In this document: positions 9,291 to 15,922 of the stretch, in pieces | How positions within the stretch are numbered: the stretch's first letter is position 1 | How the letters are laid out: every line of letters starts with the position of its first letter | Assembly (NCBI GenBank): GCA_018066285.1 | Contig: JAGHRS010000002.1 | Span: forward strand, 124,001-188,000 | From: Candidatus Treponema caballi | Lineage (GTDB): Bacteria; Spirochaetota; Spirochaetia; Treponematales; Treponemataceae | Length of the DNA: 64,000 nucleotides | Reading direction: 5' to 3' | Position numbers and translations under genes: made by a program | The notes under the pieces: generated by a model | Database searches by the model: none | The model's input: the letters and a program-made list of their open reading frames with translations, nothing else | Told to the model about the DNA's origin: nothing

Positions 9291-9326
9291 TTTAGTTTTC
9301 AATTGCCAGGGCAATTGAAAACTAAA
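9291..9326 (+). repeat. Perfect 16-bp inverted repeat after the terminator
   Basis: TTTAGTTTTCAATTGC (9291-9306) and its exact reverse complement (9311-9326) surround the loop CAGG. No T run follows. It could be a backup transcription stop, an operator or an RNA-stabilising hairpin. Confidence 0.6.
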
Positions 9327-9388
9327 CGGGAATAACCTGCTTTACATGAGATTCATCCTCCCGGCTGAAGCTTTCTTTGTTGTAAGTA

Positions 9389-9706
9389 CAGCGAAATGTG
9401 GGGGAAAGCGCAGATTTCGCGGACACTCGAGGATGGGCGTTCCGCGAAAAAAGACAAAACCGCCGGTTTCGCTGTCAAAAATGAAAGCATTTAGCAGAAA
9501 AATGGGAATCGTTTCATGATGATTGGGGATGAATCGCAGAAAATGGGGTGTTTCGACAGCGAAAACAGTGAAATCGCATCATTTCGCTGTTTCGAAACTC
9601 CGCCCTCAAAAACAAAGTGACCGCGAAAACGTGAAAAAAACGAGTTTTCGCGGACGACGCTGATGGGACCTTCCGCGAAAAAAGCAATAAAAGCGGTTCT
9701 TCGCTG
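9389..9706. repeat. Intergenic locus of alternating GCGAAA/TTTCGC words with two ~60-bp degenerate direct repeats
   Basis: The gap 9327-9774 has no plausible gene. It is filled by about ten alternating sense and antisense copies of a short word (ACAGCGAAA, TTTCGCGGA, TCCGCGAAA, TTTCGCTGT), each able to pair with a neighbour. Two longer direct repeats, 9414-9475 and 9643-9706, share TTTCGCGGAC, GATGGG, TTCCGCGAAAAAAG and a CGGTT...GCTG tail. A minus-strand reading frame across it is judged a by-product of the repeats. Confidence 0.65.
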
Positions 9707-9774
9707 CATTTTGTAATAGCATTAATCTGGTCAGTTCTTATTTGGAAAGAAAAGGTGTGGTATACTGAGTGGGT

Positions 9775-9966
9775 ATGAAGAAAAGTGTATTAATTGTTCT
9801 GGTCCTTCTAATTTCTTTTTCTAATGCTTTTTCAAATATTCAAATCATTCAAGAAGGAAGTGGTAAAGCTAATGAATGGTGTGTCCTTAAGGGGGATTTT
9901 ACGACAGCGAATTATGGGTATCATCCTAATACAAAATTTCAATTACGGAGGTTAAAAACAAATTGA
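9775..9966 (+). CDS. Small secreted protein of unknown function, partner of the first YARHG gene
   Basis: A 63-residue product starting MKKSVLIVLVLLISFSNAFS, a clear signal peptide, followed by about 40 residues that I do not recognise and the ending FQLRRLKTN. TATACT lies 8 nt before the ATG, so it may be read from a leaderless message. An in-frame GTG two codons earlier is less likely. Its stop overlaps the next start as TTGA, so the two are coupled. A decayed frame with the same QLRRL tail precedes the second YARHG paralogue, so the pairing is probably functional. It could also be the remnant of a longer gene. Confidence 0.5.
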   Translation: MKKSVLIVLVLLISFSNAFSNIQIIQEGSGKANEWCVLKGDFTTANYGYHPNTKFQLRRLKTN

Positions 9967-11159
9967 AAAAGATTCTCTTTTCTGTTTTGTTCCTTTTTTC
10001 CAGTTTGCTTATTTTTGCTCAGCAGGTTGAATTACTTCTGAAAACAGATGAAGTGTATGAAAAGCCAAGACAAAAAGAATATTGTGAAAGCTGGTGGGGA
10101 CCATCTGGACTTTATGTAGATGAAGTGAAGGATGAAATAAACATCATAAATGCGATATTAAAAAAAAGATTTGGAATTCAAAACGGTAGCATATCAGAAG
10201 TTGAACAAATTACTGATTGTTTTAACGAAGTATATTACAAGTTTGGAGAATATAGTATTGGGGCATCAAGTAACTGTTCTTTGGTTATTAGAAAAGATGA
10301 TTCTAATATAGCTTCTGTAAAAACCGGAACAGGAATCAGTTTCATCTTAAAAAAAGATAATGGGTACATTGTTTACTATGTTGATCCGAATGGTTTACCA
10401 GGTGCAGTAGACACCGATGGCCAGTTTTACACTAATAATCAGGCTATGCAATTTTTAAAAAAATATGATTCTGAAAAATACCAGGAAAGTCTTTGCCGGG
10501 CAAATGAAATAGGATTACAGAAGCCTTTTTTGAATAATGAAGTGCTTATTTGGGGACAAACGTATTATTCAACAATTCATATGATAGAAAAACTCTGGAA
10601 GCCTGGGTCGTATTTATATCCTGGATATATTCAGGTTCAATATGATTTACAAGGTAATGGATATCAAATTAGATTTTCAAATAATAATTCAAAACTCGTA
10701 GCTGTATCACAAAATGGAAAATGGATTTTTGAACCTTTTCTTCTTGATTCTTATTCGATACAGTTATTATCCGAAGATTTTCCTTCTACACTCTGGTACG
10801 TCGGCTTCGGTGGCAACATCTACTACTACGTAGCCGGCTCAGACTATACCGAAGTCTTCCGCATCCGCCGCACCTGGGGCGAGCCCGACTTCTATGCGAT
10901 GGCCATCAACGGCTACACAGACGATGACTACGGCGCATACGTAAACGAAGTGCTCGCCGGGCTCAGCAAGGCAGACTTACGACTGTTACGGAACACGGTG
11001 TTCGCCCTGTACGGCTACCACTTCAACAGCGCAGACCTTGCTTCTTATTTTGACAGGCAGGTCTGGTACAATGATGAAGGCAGGACGACAGCCGACATCA
11101 CGCTGCCAGAACACCGTGCAAAGCTCGTCGAGATGATACAGGCATTGGAAGCGGAGTAA
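9963..11159 (+). CDS. Secreted YARHG-domain protein, paralogue 1
   Basis: A 398-residue protein with a TTG start overlapping the previous stop; GGAGG lies 11 nt upstream. A signal peptide (MKKILFSVLFLFSSLLIFAQ) leads to an AT-rich coded domain containing TGISFILKKDNGYIVYYVD and FLNNEVLIWGQTYYST. From about residue 280 the DNA becomes GC-rich and encodes VGFGGNIYYYVAG, FRIRRTWGEPDFYAMAINGY and a C-terminal YARHG-like domain (LSKADLRLLRNTVFALYGYHF...WYNDEGR). In that domain the signature reads FALYGY instead of YARHGY. YARHG domains are extracellular modules of unknown role. It is homologous throughout to the gene at 12003, but the last ~360 bp are nearly identical, far above the rest. Confidence 0.7.
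   Translation: MKKILFSVLFLFSSLLIFAQQVELLLKTDEVYEKPRQKEYCESWWGPSGLYVDEVKDEINIINAILKKRFGIQNGSISEVEQITDCFNEVYYKFGEYSIGASSNCSLVIRKDDSNIASVKTGTGISFILKKDNGYIVYYVDPNGLPGAVDTDGQFYTNNQAMQFLKKYDSEKYQESLCRANEIGLQKPFLNNEVLIWGQTYYSTIHMIEKLWKPGSYLYPGYIQVQYDLQGNGYQIRFSNNNSKLVAVSQNGKWIFEPFLLDSYSIQLLSEDFPSTLWYVGFGGNIYYYVAGSDYTEVFRIRRTWGEPDFYAMAINGYTDDDYGAYVNEVLAGLSKADLRLLRNTVFALYGYHFNSADLASYFDRQVWYNDEGRTTADITLPEHRAKLVEMIQALEAE
10797..11150 (+). repeat. Conserved 3' cassette, copy 1 (matches 12830-13184)
   Basis: By eye about 94% of bases match the second copy over ~355 bp, with differences mostly at third codon positions. The preceding 5' halves of the two genes are strongly diverged and AT-rich. The identity boundary coincides with a sharp rise in GC content. 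Confidence 0.8.
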
Positions 11160-11223
11160 GTAACTTGTTTTAATGTTGTTACCTACCTGAAAGAATGATA
11201 TAGTATTATCAAGGAGGAAGCCT

Positions 11224-11526
11224 ATGTATATTAAAGACGGTATATGTTATGCCAGCGAATTACAGCCATCAATAAAGGTTTCTTCTATAAAGGTTCTTGA
11301 AACCGGAATGATGCTTGTTACTTTTTCAACTGGAGAAACACGGCTTTTTGATGTTAATGCTCTCATAAAAACAGGTCCTGCATTTGCGAAACTATCTAAG
11401 TTAGAAAATCAGAAAACAGCAAAAGTCACTTATGGCTTTGTGTCCTGGCTTGATGGTGAAATTGATATTGCTCCAGAAACAATGTACCGTGAAAGTTATG
11501 AATATCCTGAGAACATAATTGCTTGA
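11224..11526 (+). CDS. DUF2442 domain-containing protein
   Basis: A 100-residue protein with the DUF2442 pattern: LETGMMLVTFSTGETRLFDVNALI, then VSWLDGEIDIAPETMYRESYEY. GGAGG sits 6 nt before the ATG. It overlaps the start region of the following DUF4160 gene, and these two families are very often adjacent in bacteria. They have been suspected of being a toxin-antitoxin-like pair, but their activity is not established as far as I know. The pair lies between the two YARHG paralogues. Confidence 0.8.
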   Translation: MYIKDGICYASELQPSIKVSSIKVLETGMMLVTFSTGETRLFDVNALIKTGPAFAKLSKLENQKTAKVTYGFVSWLDGEIDIAPETMYRESYEYPENIIA

Positions 11527-11540
11527 AAGGAGAGTCAAAA

Positions 11541-11804
11541 ATGCCTGAATTAAGCAGATTTGAGGGAATGGTTATATATATGCTGTTCCGTGACAATCAG
11601 GAACATAACAAACCGCATGTCCATGTCTATTATGGAGAATATGAAGCTTCCATTGGAATTGATGGGGAACTGCTATCAGGAAGACTGCCTCAGCGACAGA
11701 TGAAAATGATTGTCGGATGGCTTGCTCTTCATGAAGAAGAAGCGTATGCTGCGTGGAACCTTGCTGTTTCTGGTGAACACTTCCAAAAGATCGCTCCGAT
11801 GTAA
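11541..11804 (+). CDS. DUF4160 domain-containing protein
   Basis: An 87-residue protein with the DUF4160 signature: GMVIYMLFRDNQEHNKPHVHVYYGEYEASIGIDGELLSG, then LHEEEAYAAWNLAVSGE. GGAGAG lies 8 nt before the ATG. A TTG further upstream is also open but has no ribosome-binding site. Its likely partner is the DUF2442 protein just upstream, whose stop lies within 15 bp of this start. Function unknown; the pair is a candidate two-gene module of accessory DNA. Confidence 0.8.
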   Translation: MPELSRFEGMVIYMLFRDNQEHNKPHVHVYYGEYEASIGIDGELLSGRLPQRQMKMIVGWLALHEEEAYAAWNLAVSGEHFQKIAPM

Positions 11805-11998
11805 TCCAGAACCTGAACTATCCTGATGACACCATGCAGATAACGGATTACTCGCAGGTGGATGTGATACATAGTACTCCTGGAATAAACAACGTTGATG
11901 ACGTGGATTCTGTGTATAAAGTATTAACATCTTCTGCTTTTAATGTAAGTACGGAAATTAACCAATATCAATTAAGGCGACTTTCAATAAAGGAATAA
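11777..11998 (+). pseudogene. 3' relic of a gene like the small secreted protein at 9775
   Basis: A frame without a plausible start runs out of the 3' end of the DUF4160 gene and ends at TAA 11996-11998. It encodes DVIHSTPGINNVDDVDS and finishes NQYQLRRLSIKE. The small protein before the first YARHG gene finishes FQLRRLKTN in the same place relative to its neighbour. The 5' part, including any signal peptide, is missing. An ATG at 11834 is in frame but has no ribosome-binding site. I read it as the surviving tail of the second copy's partner gene. Confidence 0.5.
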
Positions 11999-12002
11999 AT
12001 AT

Positions 12003-13193
12003 ATGAAGAAAAGAGTGATTTTAAGTTTATCATTATTTTTAGTGTTATCCTTTAGTTATCCTCAAGTAATTGAAAGATTGGGAGAAACAGATTTAATAAC
12101 ATATTCTTCAAGCATTGTTACTTCATACCCTTCTGACACATATGTAGATGAAGTTAATGATGTGATTTATTGCAAGGCTTCAAAGCGATTAGAAACAGGA
12201 ATAATTGACTTCTCTAACGAAATTGAAGTTGCAATACTCGGAAAAGAAAATGCCAGAACAGCAACAAGTGCTTATTATAAAATAGGGGATTTTGCTATTC
12301 ATTATTCTGATATAGCTATTGAAATAATAAAAGATGATGTCGTTATTAAGAATTTGGCTATTTCTACCGGCATCAGTTTCATACTGAAGAAAGGGGGGGG
12401 GTACATAGTCTATTATGTAGATAAGAACGGAGTTCCTGGAGCAGTAGACACGGAAGGGGTAATATATACATCCGCAGAAGCCATGGAGTATCTGAAGGCG
12501 TATGACAGTGAGAAGTATGCCGAGAGTCTTGAGCGGGCAGAAGAGCTGGGATTGAAGACGCAGTTTCTGAACAATGAAGTGCTTGTGTGGGGAAAGACGT
12601 ATTATTCAACTACACAGATATTGGGAAAACAATATGAAAAAAACGATCCATATATCAGAAACGGATTAATACAATATGATCAGAATGGGTATGGATATCA
12701 GATGGCTTTTGATCCTGATAAAATTCTGTTTTGTGTAGTAAATCCTAATGGTTTAAATGAGATGGTTAAAGTCTTTACTGGTGCAGAATTATTACTTATT
12801 GTTTCAAGAGAGTATTCTTCCAGCTGGTATGTAGGCTTCGGCGGCAATATCTACTACTACGTAGCCGGTGAAGACTACACCGAAGTCTTCCGCATCAGGC
12901 GCACCTGGGGCGAGCCCGACTTCTACGCGATGGCCATCAACGGCTACACAGACGATGACTACGGCGCATACGTGAATGAAGTGCTCGCCGGGCTCAGCAA
13001 GGCAGACTTACGACTGTTACGGAACACAGTGTTTGCGCTGTACGGCTACCACTTCAACAGCGCAGACCTTGCTTCTTATTTTGACAGGCAGGTCTGGTAC
13101 AATGATGAAGGCAGGACGACAGCCGACATCACGCTGCCAGAGCACCGTGCCCGGCTTGTCGAGATGATACAGGAGAAGGAAGCGGAACTGTAG
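12003..13193 (+). CDS. Secreted YARHG-domain protein, paralogue 2
   Basis: A 396-residue protein with signal peptide MKKRVILSLSLFLVLSFSYPQ. AAGGA precedes the ATG. The N-terminal two thirds correspond to paralogue 1 only at protein level (TGISFILKKGGGYIVYYVD, FLNNEVLVWGKTYYST) and are AT-rich. Codons from about 277 onward are nearly identical in DNA to paralogue 1 and include the YARHG-like domain. A run of nine G at 12393 lies in the N-terminal half and could be prone to slippage. It is followed by a GC-rich hairpin region. Function unknown; exposure outside the cell is inferred from the signal peptide. Confidence 0.7.
   Translation: MKKRVILSLSLFLVLSFSYPQVIERLGETDLITYSSSIVTSYPSDTYVDEVNDVIYCKASKRLETGIIDFSNEIEVAILGKENARTATSAYYKIGDFAIHYSDIAIEIIKDDVVIKNLAISTGISFILKKGGGYIVYYVDKNGVPGAVDTEGVIYTSAEAMEYLKAYDSEKYAESLERAEELGLKTQFLNNEVLVWGKTYYSTTQILGKQYEKNDPYIRNGLIQYDQNGYGYQMAFDPDKILFCVVNPNGLNEMVKVFTGAELLLIVSREYSSSWYVGFGGNIYYYVAGEDYTEVFRIRRTWGEPDFYAMAINGYTDDDYGAYVNEVLAGLSKADLRLLRNTVFALYGYHFNSADLASYFDRQVWYNDEGRTTADITLPEHRARLVEMIQEKEAEL
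12830..13184 (+). repeat. Conserved 3' cassette, copy 2 (matches 10797-11150)
   Basis: Partner of the first cassette. Both encode the YARHG-like C-terminal domain. The pattern fits gene conversion or cassette exchange acting only on the 3' third of the two genes. Confidence 0.8.
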
Positions 13194-13199
13194 CAGGCG

Positions 13200-13305
13200 T
13201 TGCGGGCGGCGTTTGAGCCCGCTGGGTGGGGTAGCGTATGACGCGGACGAACAGTGCGTAAGCGCTGTGACCCGTGGCAGGAGCGAGGGGCGGGGCTCCG
13301 CCCCA
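13200..13305. repeat. GC-rich hairpin region between convergent genes
   Basis: Between the YARHG gene and the antiporter gene lie two hairpins: ACAGTGCG-TAA-(G)CGCTGT near 13250, and GGGGCGG-GGCT-CCGCCCC at 13287-13304. No T run follows either. It probably separates the two convergent transcripts and looks like part of a wider intergenic repeat class. Confidence 0.45.
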
Positions 13306-13311
13306 CATGCT

Positions 13312-15036
13312 TCAGCCCAGGCTTGCTATCTTTTTGTGGAGTTCGACGACGCGGGTGTGCAGGTAGTGGTCGATGGCGGGGCGCTCTAAGACGCCGAGCA
13401 ATTTGCCATCCGCGTCTACGATTGGCAGCGCTTCAGTGTCGTTTGTGTCGAGCAGTTTCAGTGCATCCGGGATCAGCATATCCGGCGGGCAGCTTGCTGT
13501 GCATGGCTCGAGGATATCCATCGCCATAAGGCCGTCAGTCATATCCATAATCAGAAGGCTTTCTTTCAGGTGGTCGAGCGTGATGATGCCGGCTGTCTTT
13601 CCTGCCTCATCGCGTACGACATAGTTCAGGTTGTGCTGGTGGCCGAAACTGTCCAGAATATCAGAAACTTTTGTATTTTCAGTAACGACGGCAGGTGAGT
13701 CTGGTCCGCAGATAGGCTTTCCGCCAGAGGTGACGTCGCTTACCTTGCATGTCTTCATGATGTCTTCTTCGTTAATGTCAAGTCCGCATTCTCCTGCCCC
13801 GTCAACGGCATATTTGACGCATACAGGACCTAAAAGCTGGACGACGAAGGTCGTCGCCGTGATTATCAGGATGATTGTCGGGCCAATTGTGTCAAAGTAA
13901 GTGTTTCCCGCTGCAATGGAAAGACCGATGGCGACGCCCGCCTGGCTTAACAGGCACCACGGCAGGAACTTACGTACAGTTTCAGGCGCTTTTGTAATGC
14001 GTGCGCCGAGCCTTGAGCCGAATGACTTGCCGATTGTTCTGCAGGCAATGTAGATGAGTGCGATTATGCCGACGTATGCAGTTACGTTCCAGATGTTGAG
14101 CTTTGCGCCGACGAGTACGAAGAACAGCACGTAGATTGGCGGCGTGAACTTTTCAACGAGCGCGAACGTCGGCCGAGTCTTGATTGGCGCGAAGTTTACC
14201 ATGAAGAAGCCGACGCTCATTGCCGCGAGGATGTTATCCAGGTTGAGCATGGTGCACAGTCCCGTTGAAAGGAAGATGGCGCCGAGAGAGAAGGCGAGGA
14301 TGCGGCCTTCATCGGTCATGATGTTGCGGATGAAGCGGCTCAGGAAAAAGCCGATGACAGAGCCGAGTATCATTGAAACGAAGACGTCGTAGGCAAGCTG
14401 CAAGAGCTGGGTGCCGAGCGATCCGCCCGTGTAGCCGAGCAGAGAAGACGCAATGGAAGAAGCGAACGCGTACAGGATGAGCGCGACGGCGTCATCCATG
14501 GCGACAATGCCTAAAACCGTCGTCGTAAGCGGGCCTCGTGTCCTGTTCTCGCGGAGAACGTCTGTGGTTGCGGCAGGTGCTGTGGCGGAAGAAATGGCTC
14601 CGAGAATAAGGCCGATGGCGAGCGATGTGCTCAGGTCTTTTGTAAGCAGGTACGAGATGACGGTTACAAGCGTACCGACCACGAAGAACGGCACGATTGC
14701 CTCAAAAAGCAGAATGCCTATAAACTGCTTTCCGTACTTTTTGAGCACGTTCAGTTTGAGTTCGCCGCCAATCAGAAAGCCGATGAGTGAAAGCGCCATC
14801 TGGCTGACCGGGTCGAGCGAGGCGATGACGTCTGCACGCAGCAGCTGGAAGCCCGACTGGCCGATCAGGATGCCGATGACGATATAGCCGACAACCTGCG
14901 GAATGCGCAGTTTCTGGAAAAGCCTGCCGCCCATGGCGCCAAGCAGAAGGATAATGCCTGTAAGAAGGATTAAGTTTGCACCGTTTAATGCGTTGAAGTG
15001 CATGAACTCAGGAAGGAATTCTGCAAAGATATTCAT
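13312..15036 (-). CDS. Cation:proton antiporter (CPA2/Kef type) with C-terminal CBS pair
   Basis: A 574-residue inner-membrane protein. The N-terminal ~400 residues form about a dozen hydrophobic helices typical of the monovalent cation:proton antiporter-2 family (VGYIVIGILIGQSGF, IGFLIGGELKLNVL, SSATAPAATTDVLRE). Residues from about 440 form a cytosolic CBS-like pair (TKVSDILDSFGHQHNLNYVV...AMDILEPCTASCPPDMLIPDALKLL), which usually senses adenine nucleotides. It would exchange Na+ or K+ for protons; the ion is not decided by sequence. It has a strong predicted leaderless promoter. Confidence 0.85.
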   Translation of the reverse strand: MNIFAEFLPEFMHFNALNGANLILLTGIILLLGAMGGRLFQKLRIPQVVGYIVIGILIGQSGFQLLRADVIASLDPVSQMALSLIGFLIGGELKLNVLKKYGKQFIGILLFEAIVPFFVVGTLVTVISYLLTKDLSTSLAIGLILGAISSATAPAATTDVLRENRTRGPLTTTVLGIVAMDDAVALILYAFASSIASSLLGYTGGSLGTQLLQLAYDVFVSMILGSVIGFFLSRFIRNIMTDEGRILAFSLGAIFLSTGLCTMLNLDNILAAMSVGFFMVNFAPIKTRPTFALVEKFTPPIYVLFFVLVGAKLNIWNVTAYVGIIALIYIACRTIGKSFGSRLGARITKAPETVRKFLPWCLLSQAGVAIGLSIAAGNTYFDTIGPTIILIITATTFVVQLLGPVCVKYAVDGAGECGLDINEEDIMKTCKVSDVTSGGKPICGPDSPAVVTENTKVSDILDSFGHQHNLNYVVRDEAGKTAGIITLDHLKESLLIMDMTDGLMAMDILEPCTASCPPDMLIPDALKLLDTNDTEALPIVDADGKLLGVLERPAIDHYLHTRVVELHKKIASLG

Positions 15037-15042
15037 GCGCTC

Positions 15043-15071
15043 ATTGTAGCGATTTGAGATTTTTAGCGCAA
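15043..15071 (-). promoter_or_regulatory. Promoter TTGCGC-17-TACAAT for a leaderless antiporter mRNA
   Basis: On the minus strand TTGCGC (15071-15066) and TACAAT (15048-15043) are 17 nt apart. Six bases (GAGCGC) separate the -10 box from the ATG at 15036. Confidence 0.55.
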
Positions 15072-15085
15072 CAACCCTGTTTTTT

Positions 15086-15817
15086 TTATCCGATCAGGTC
15101 CTGAAAATCCGGATTGTCCATTATTTTAGGCCTGAACCGCCTGCCTGGATTCCATTTTTCAACAAGAACATTGCAGATGATCGATATCGAAATACCGCCA
15201 ATCATATCCATGAAGAAGTGCTGCTTTGTGAACAGTGTGGACATGAAAATCAGTACGATTTCAACAAGCGTATAGATGCGCTGCCACTTGGGAACTTTGT
15301 CCTTCCGTCTGACTCCCATGTAGCATGACATACTGAACATGCAGTGATATGACGGGAACAGATTGTGTCCGAAAGCTCCTCCGTCGTGCTGATACGTGAA
15401 CCAGAGCAGTCTGCTTGCAAGATCTTTCCTGTCTGCAAGAACATACAGTCCTTCCTGAACTCTGTCTATGGTTGTCGGGTAAAAACAGAAGATAAGGAAT
15501 CCGATGAACTCGGAAATCGTGAACGCGATTACCCAGTTGGTGAAATGCTGTTTGGACGTTTTGGCAATCCGCAGCGTAGCTCCAATCCAGAAAACGTACG
15601 AGTACCAGTAGACGAACACAAACACAGGGATGAGCGGGATATGGTCATCAATAGCCGGAATTTTCGGTATATACGTCTGAATGGCACCATTTGACTTATC
15701 AATGACAAATGACGTCACAAAATAAAAACCGCACTGCACGAGAAAGCAGTAAACGGATAAAACCCAAGCCCAGATAGGAAAATGGTCAATTTCCAGAGAT
15801 GTGATTTTCTGTTTCAC
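15086..15817 (-). CDS. PAP2-superfamily membrane phosphatase
   Basis: A 243-residue protein with about five hydrophobic segments. The PAP2 motifs are NLFPSYHCMFS (central histidine) and KQHFFMDMIGG (final His/Asp); the first basic motif is weak. The start is GTG at 15817, preceded by GAGG 7 nt upstream. Relatives dephosphorylate lipid phosphates or transfer inositol phosphates in the membrane. The substrate here is unknown. It is isolated, with a terminator directly upstream that ends the preceding minus-strand gene. Confidence 0.75.
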   Translation of the reverse strand: MKQKITSLEIDHFPIWAWVLSVYCFLVQCGFYFVTSFVIDKSNGAIQTYIPKIPAIDDHIPLIPVFVFVYWYSYVFWIGATLRIAKTSKQHFTNWVIAFTISEFIGFLIFCFYPTTIDRVQEGLYVLADRKDLASRLLWFTYQHDGGAFGHNLFPSYHCMFSMSCYMGVRRKDKVPKWQRIYTLVEIVLIFMSTLFTKQHFFMDMIGGISISIICNVLVEKWNPGRRFRPKIMDNPDFQDLIG

Positions 15818-15832
15818 AACGATGCCTCAAAC

Positions 15833-15885
15833 AAAAAAAAGCGTATGTGATTACTTCACACGAAGATACTCACACGCGCTTTTTT
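15833..15885 (-). terminator. Terminator of the beta-helix gene
   Basis: Arms AAAAAAGCGCGTGTGA and TCACATACGCTTTTTTTT on the minus strand pair with one or two non-Watson-Crick positions and end in eight T. The A/T flanks make it potentially bidirectional. Confidence 0.7.
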
Positions 15886-15922
15886 CGTCAAGGAAAAACT
15901 GATTTATTCTGTAGTCCGTTGC

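Noticed and set aside
9491-9709. A 72-codon minus-strand frame upstream of the YARHG locus
   Set aside because: It is composed of the TTTCGC/GCGAAA words read as Phe/Ala/Arg-rich peptide; no start signal and no recognisable fold.
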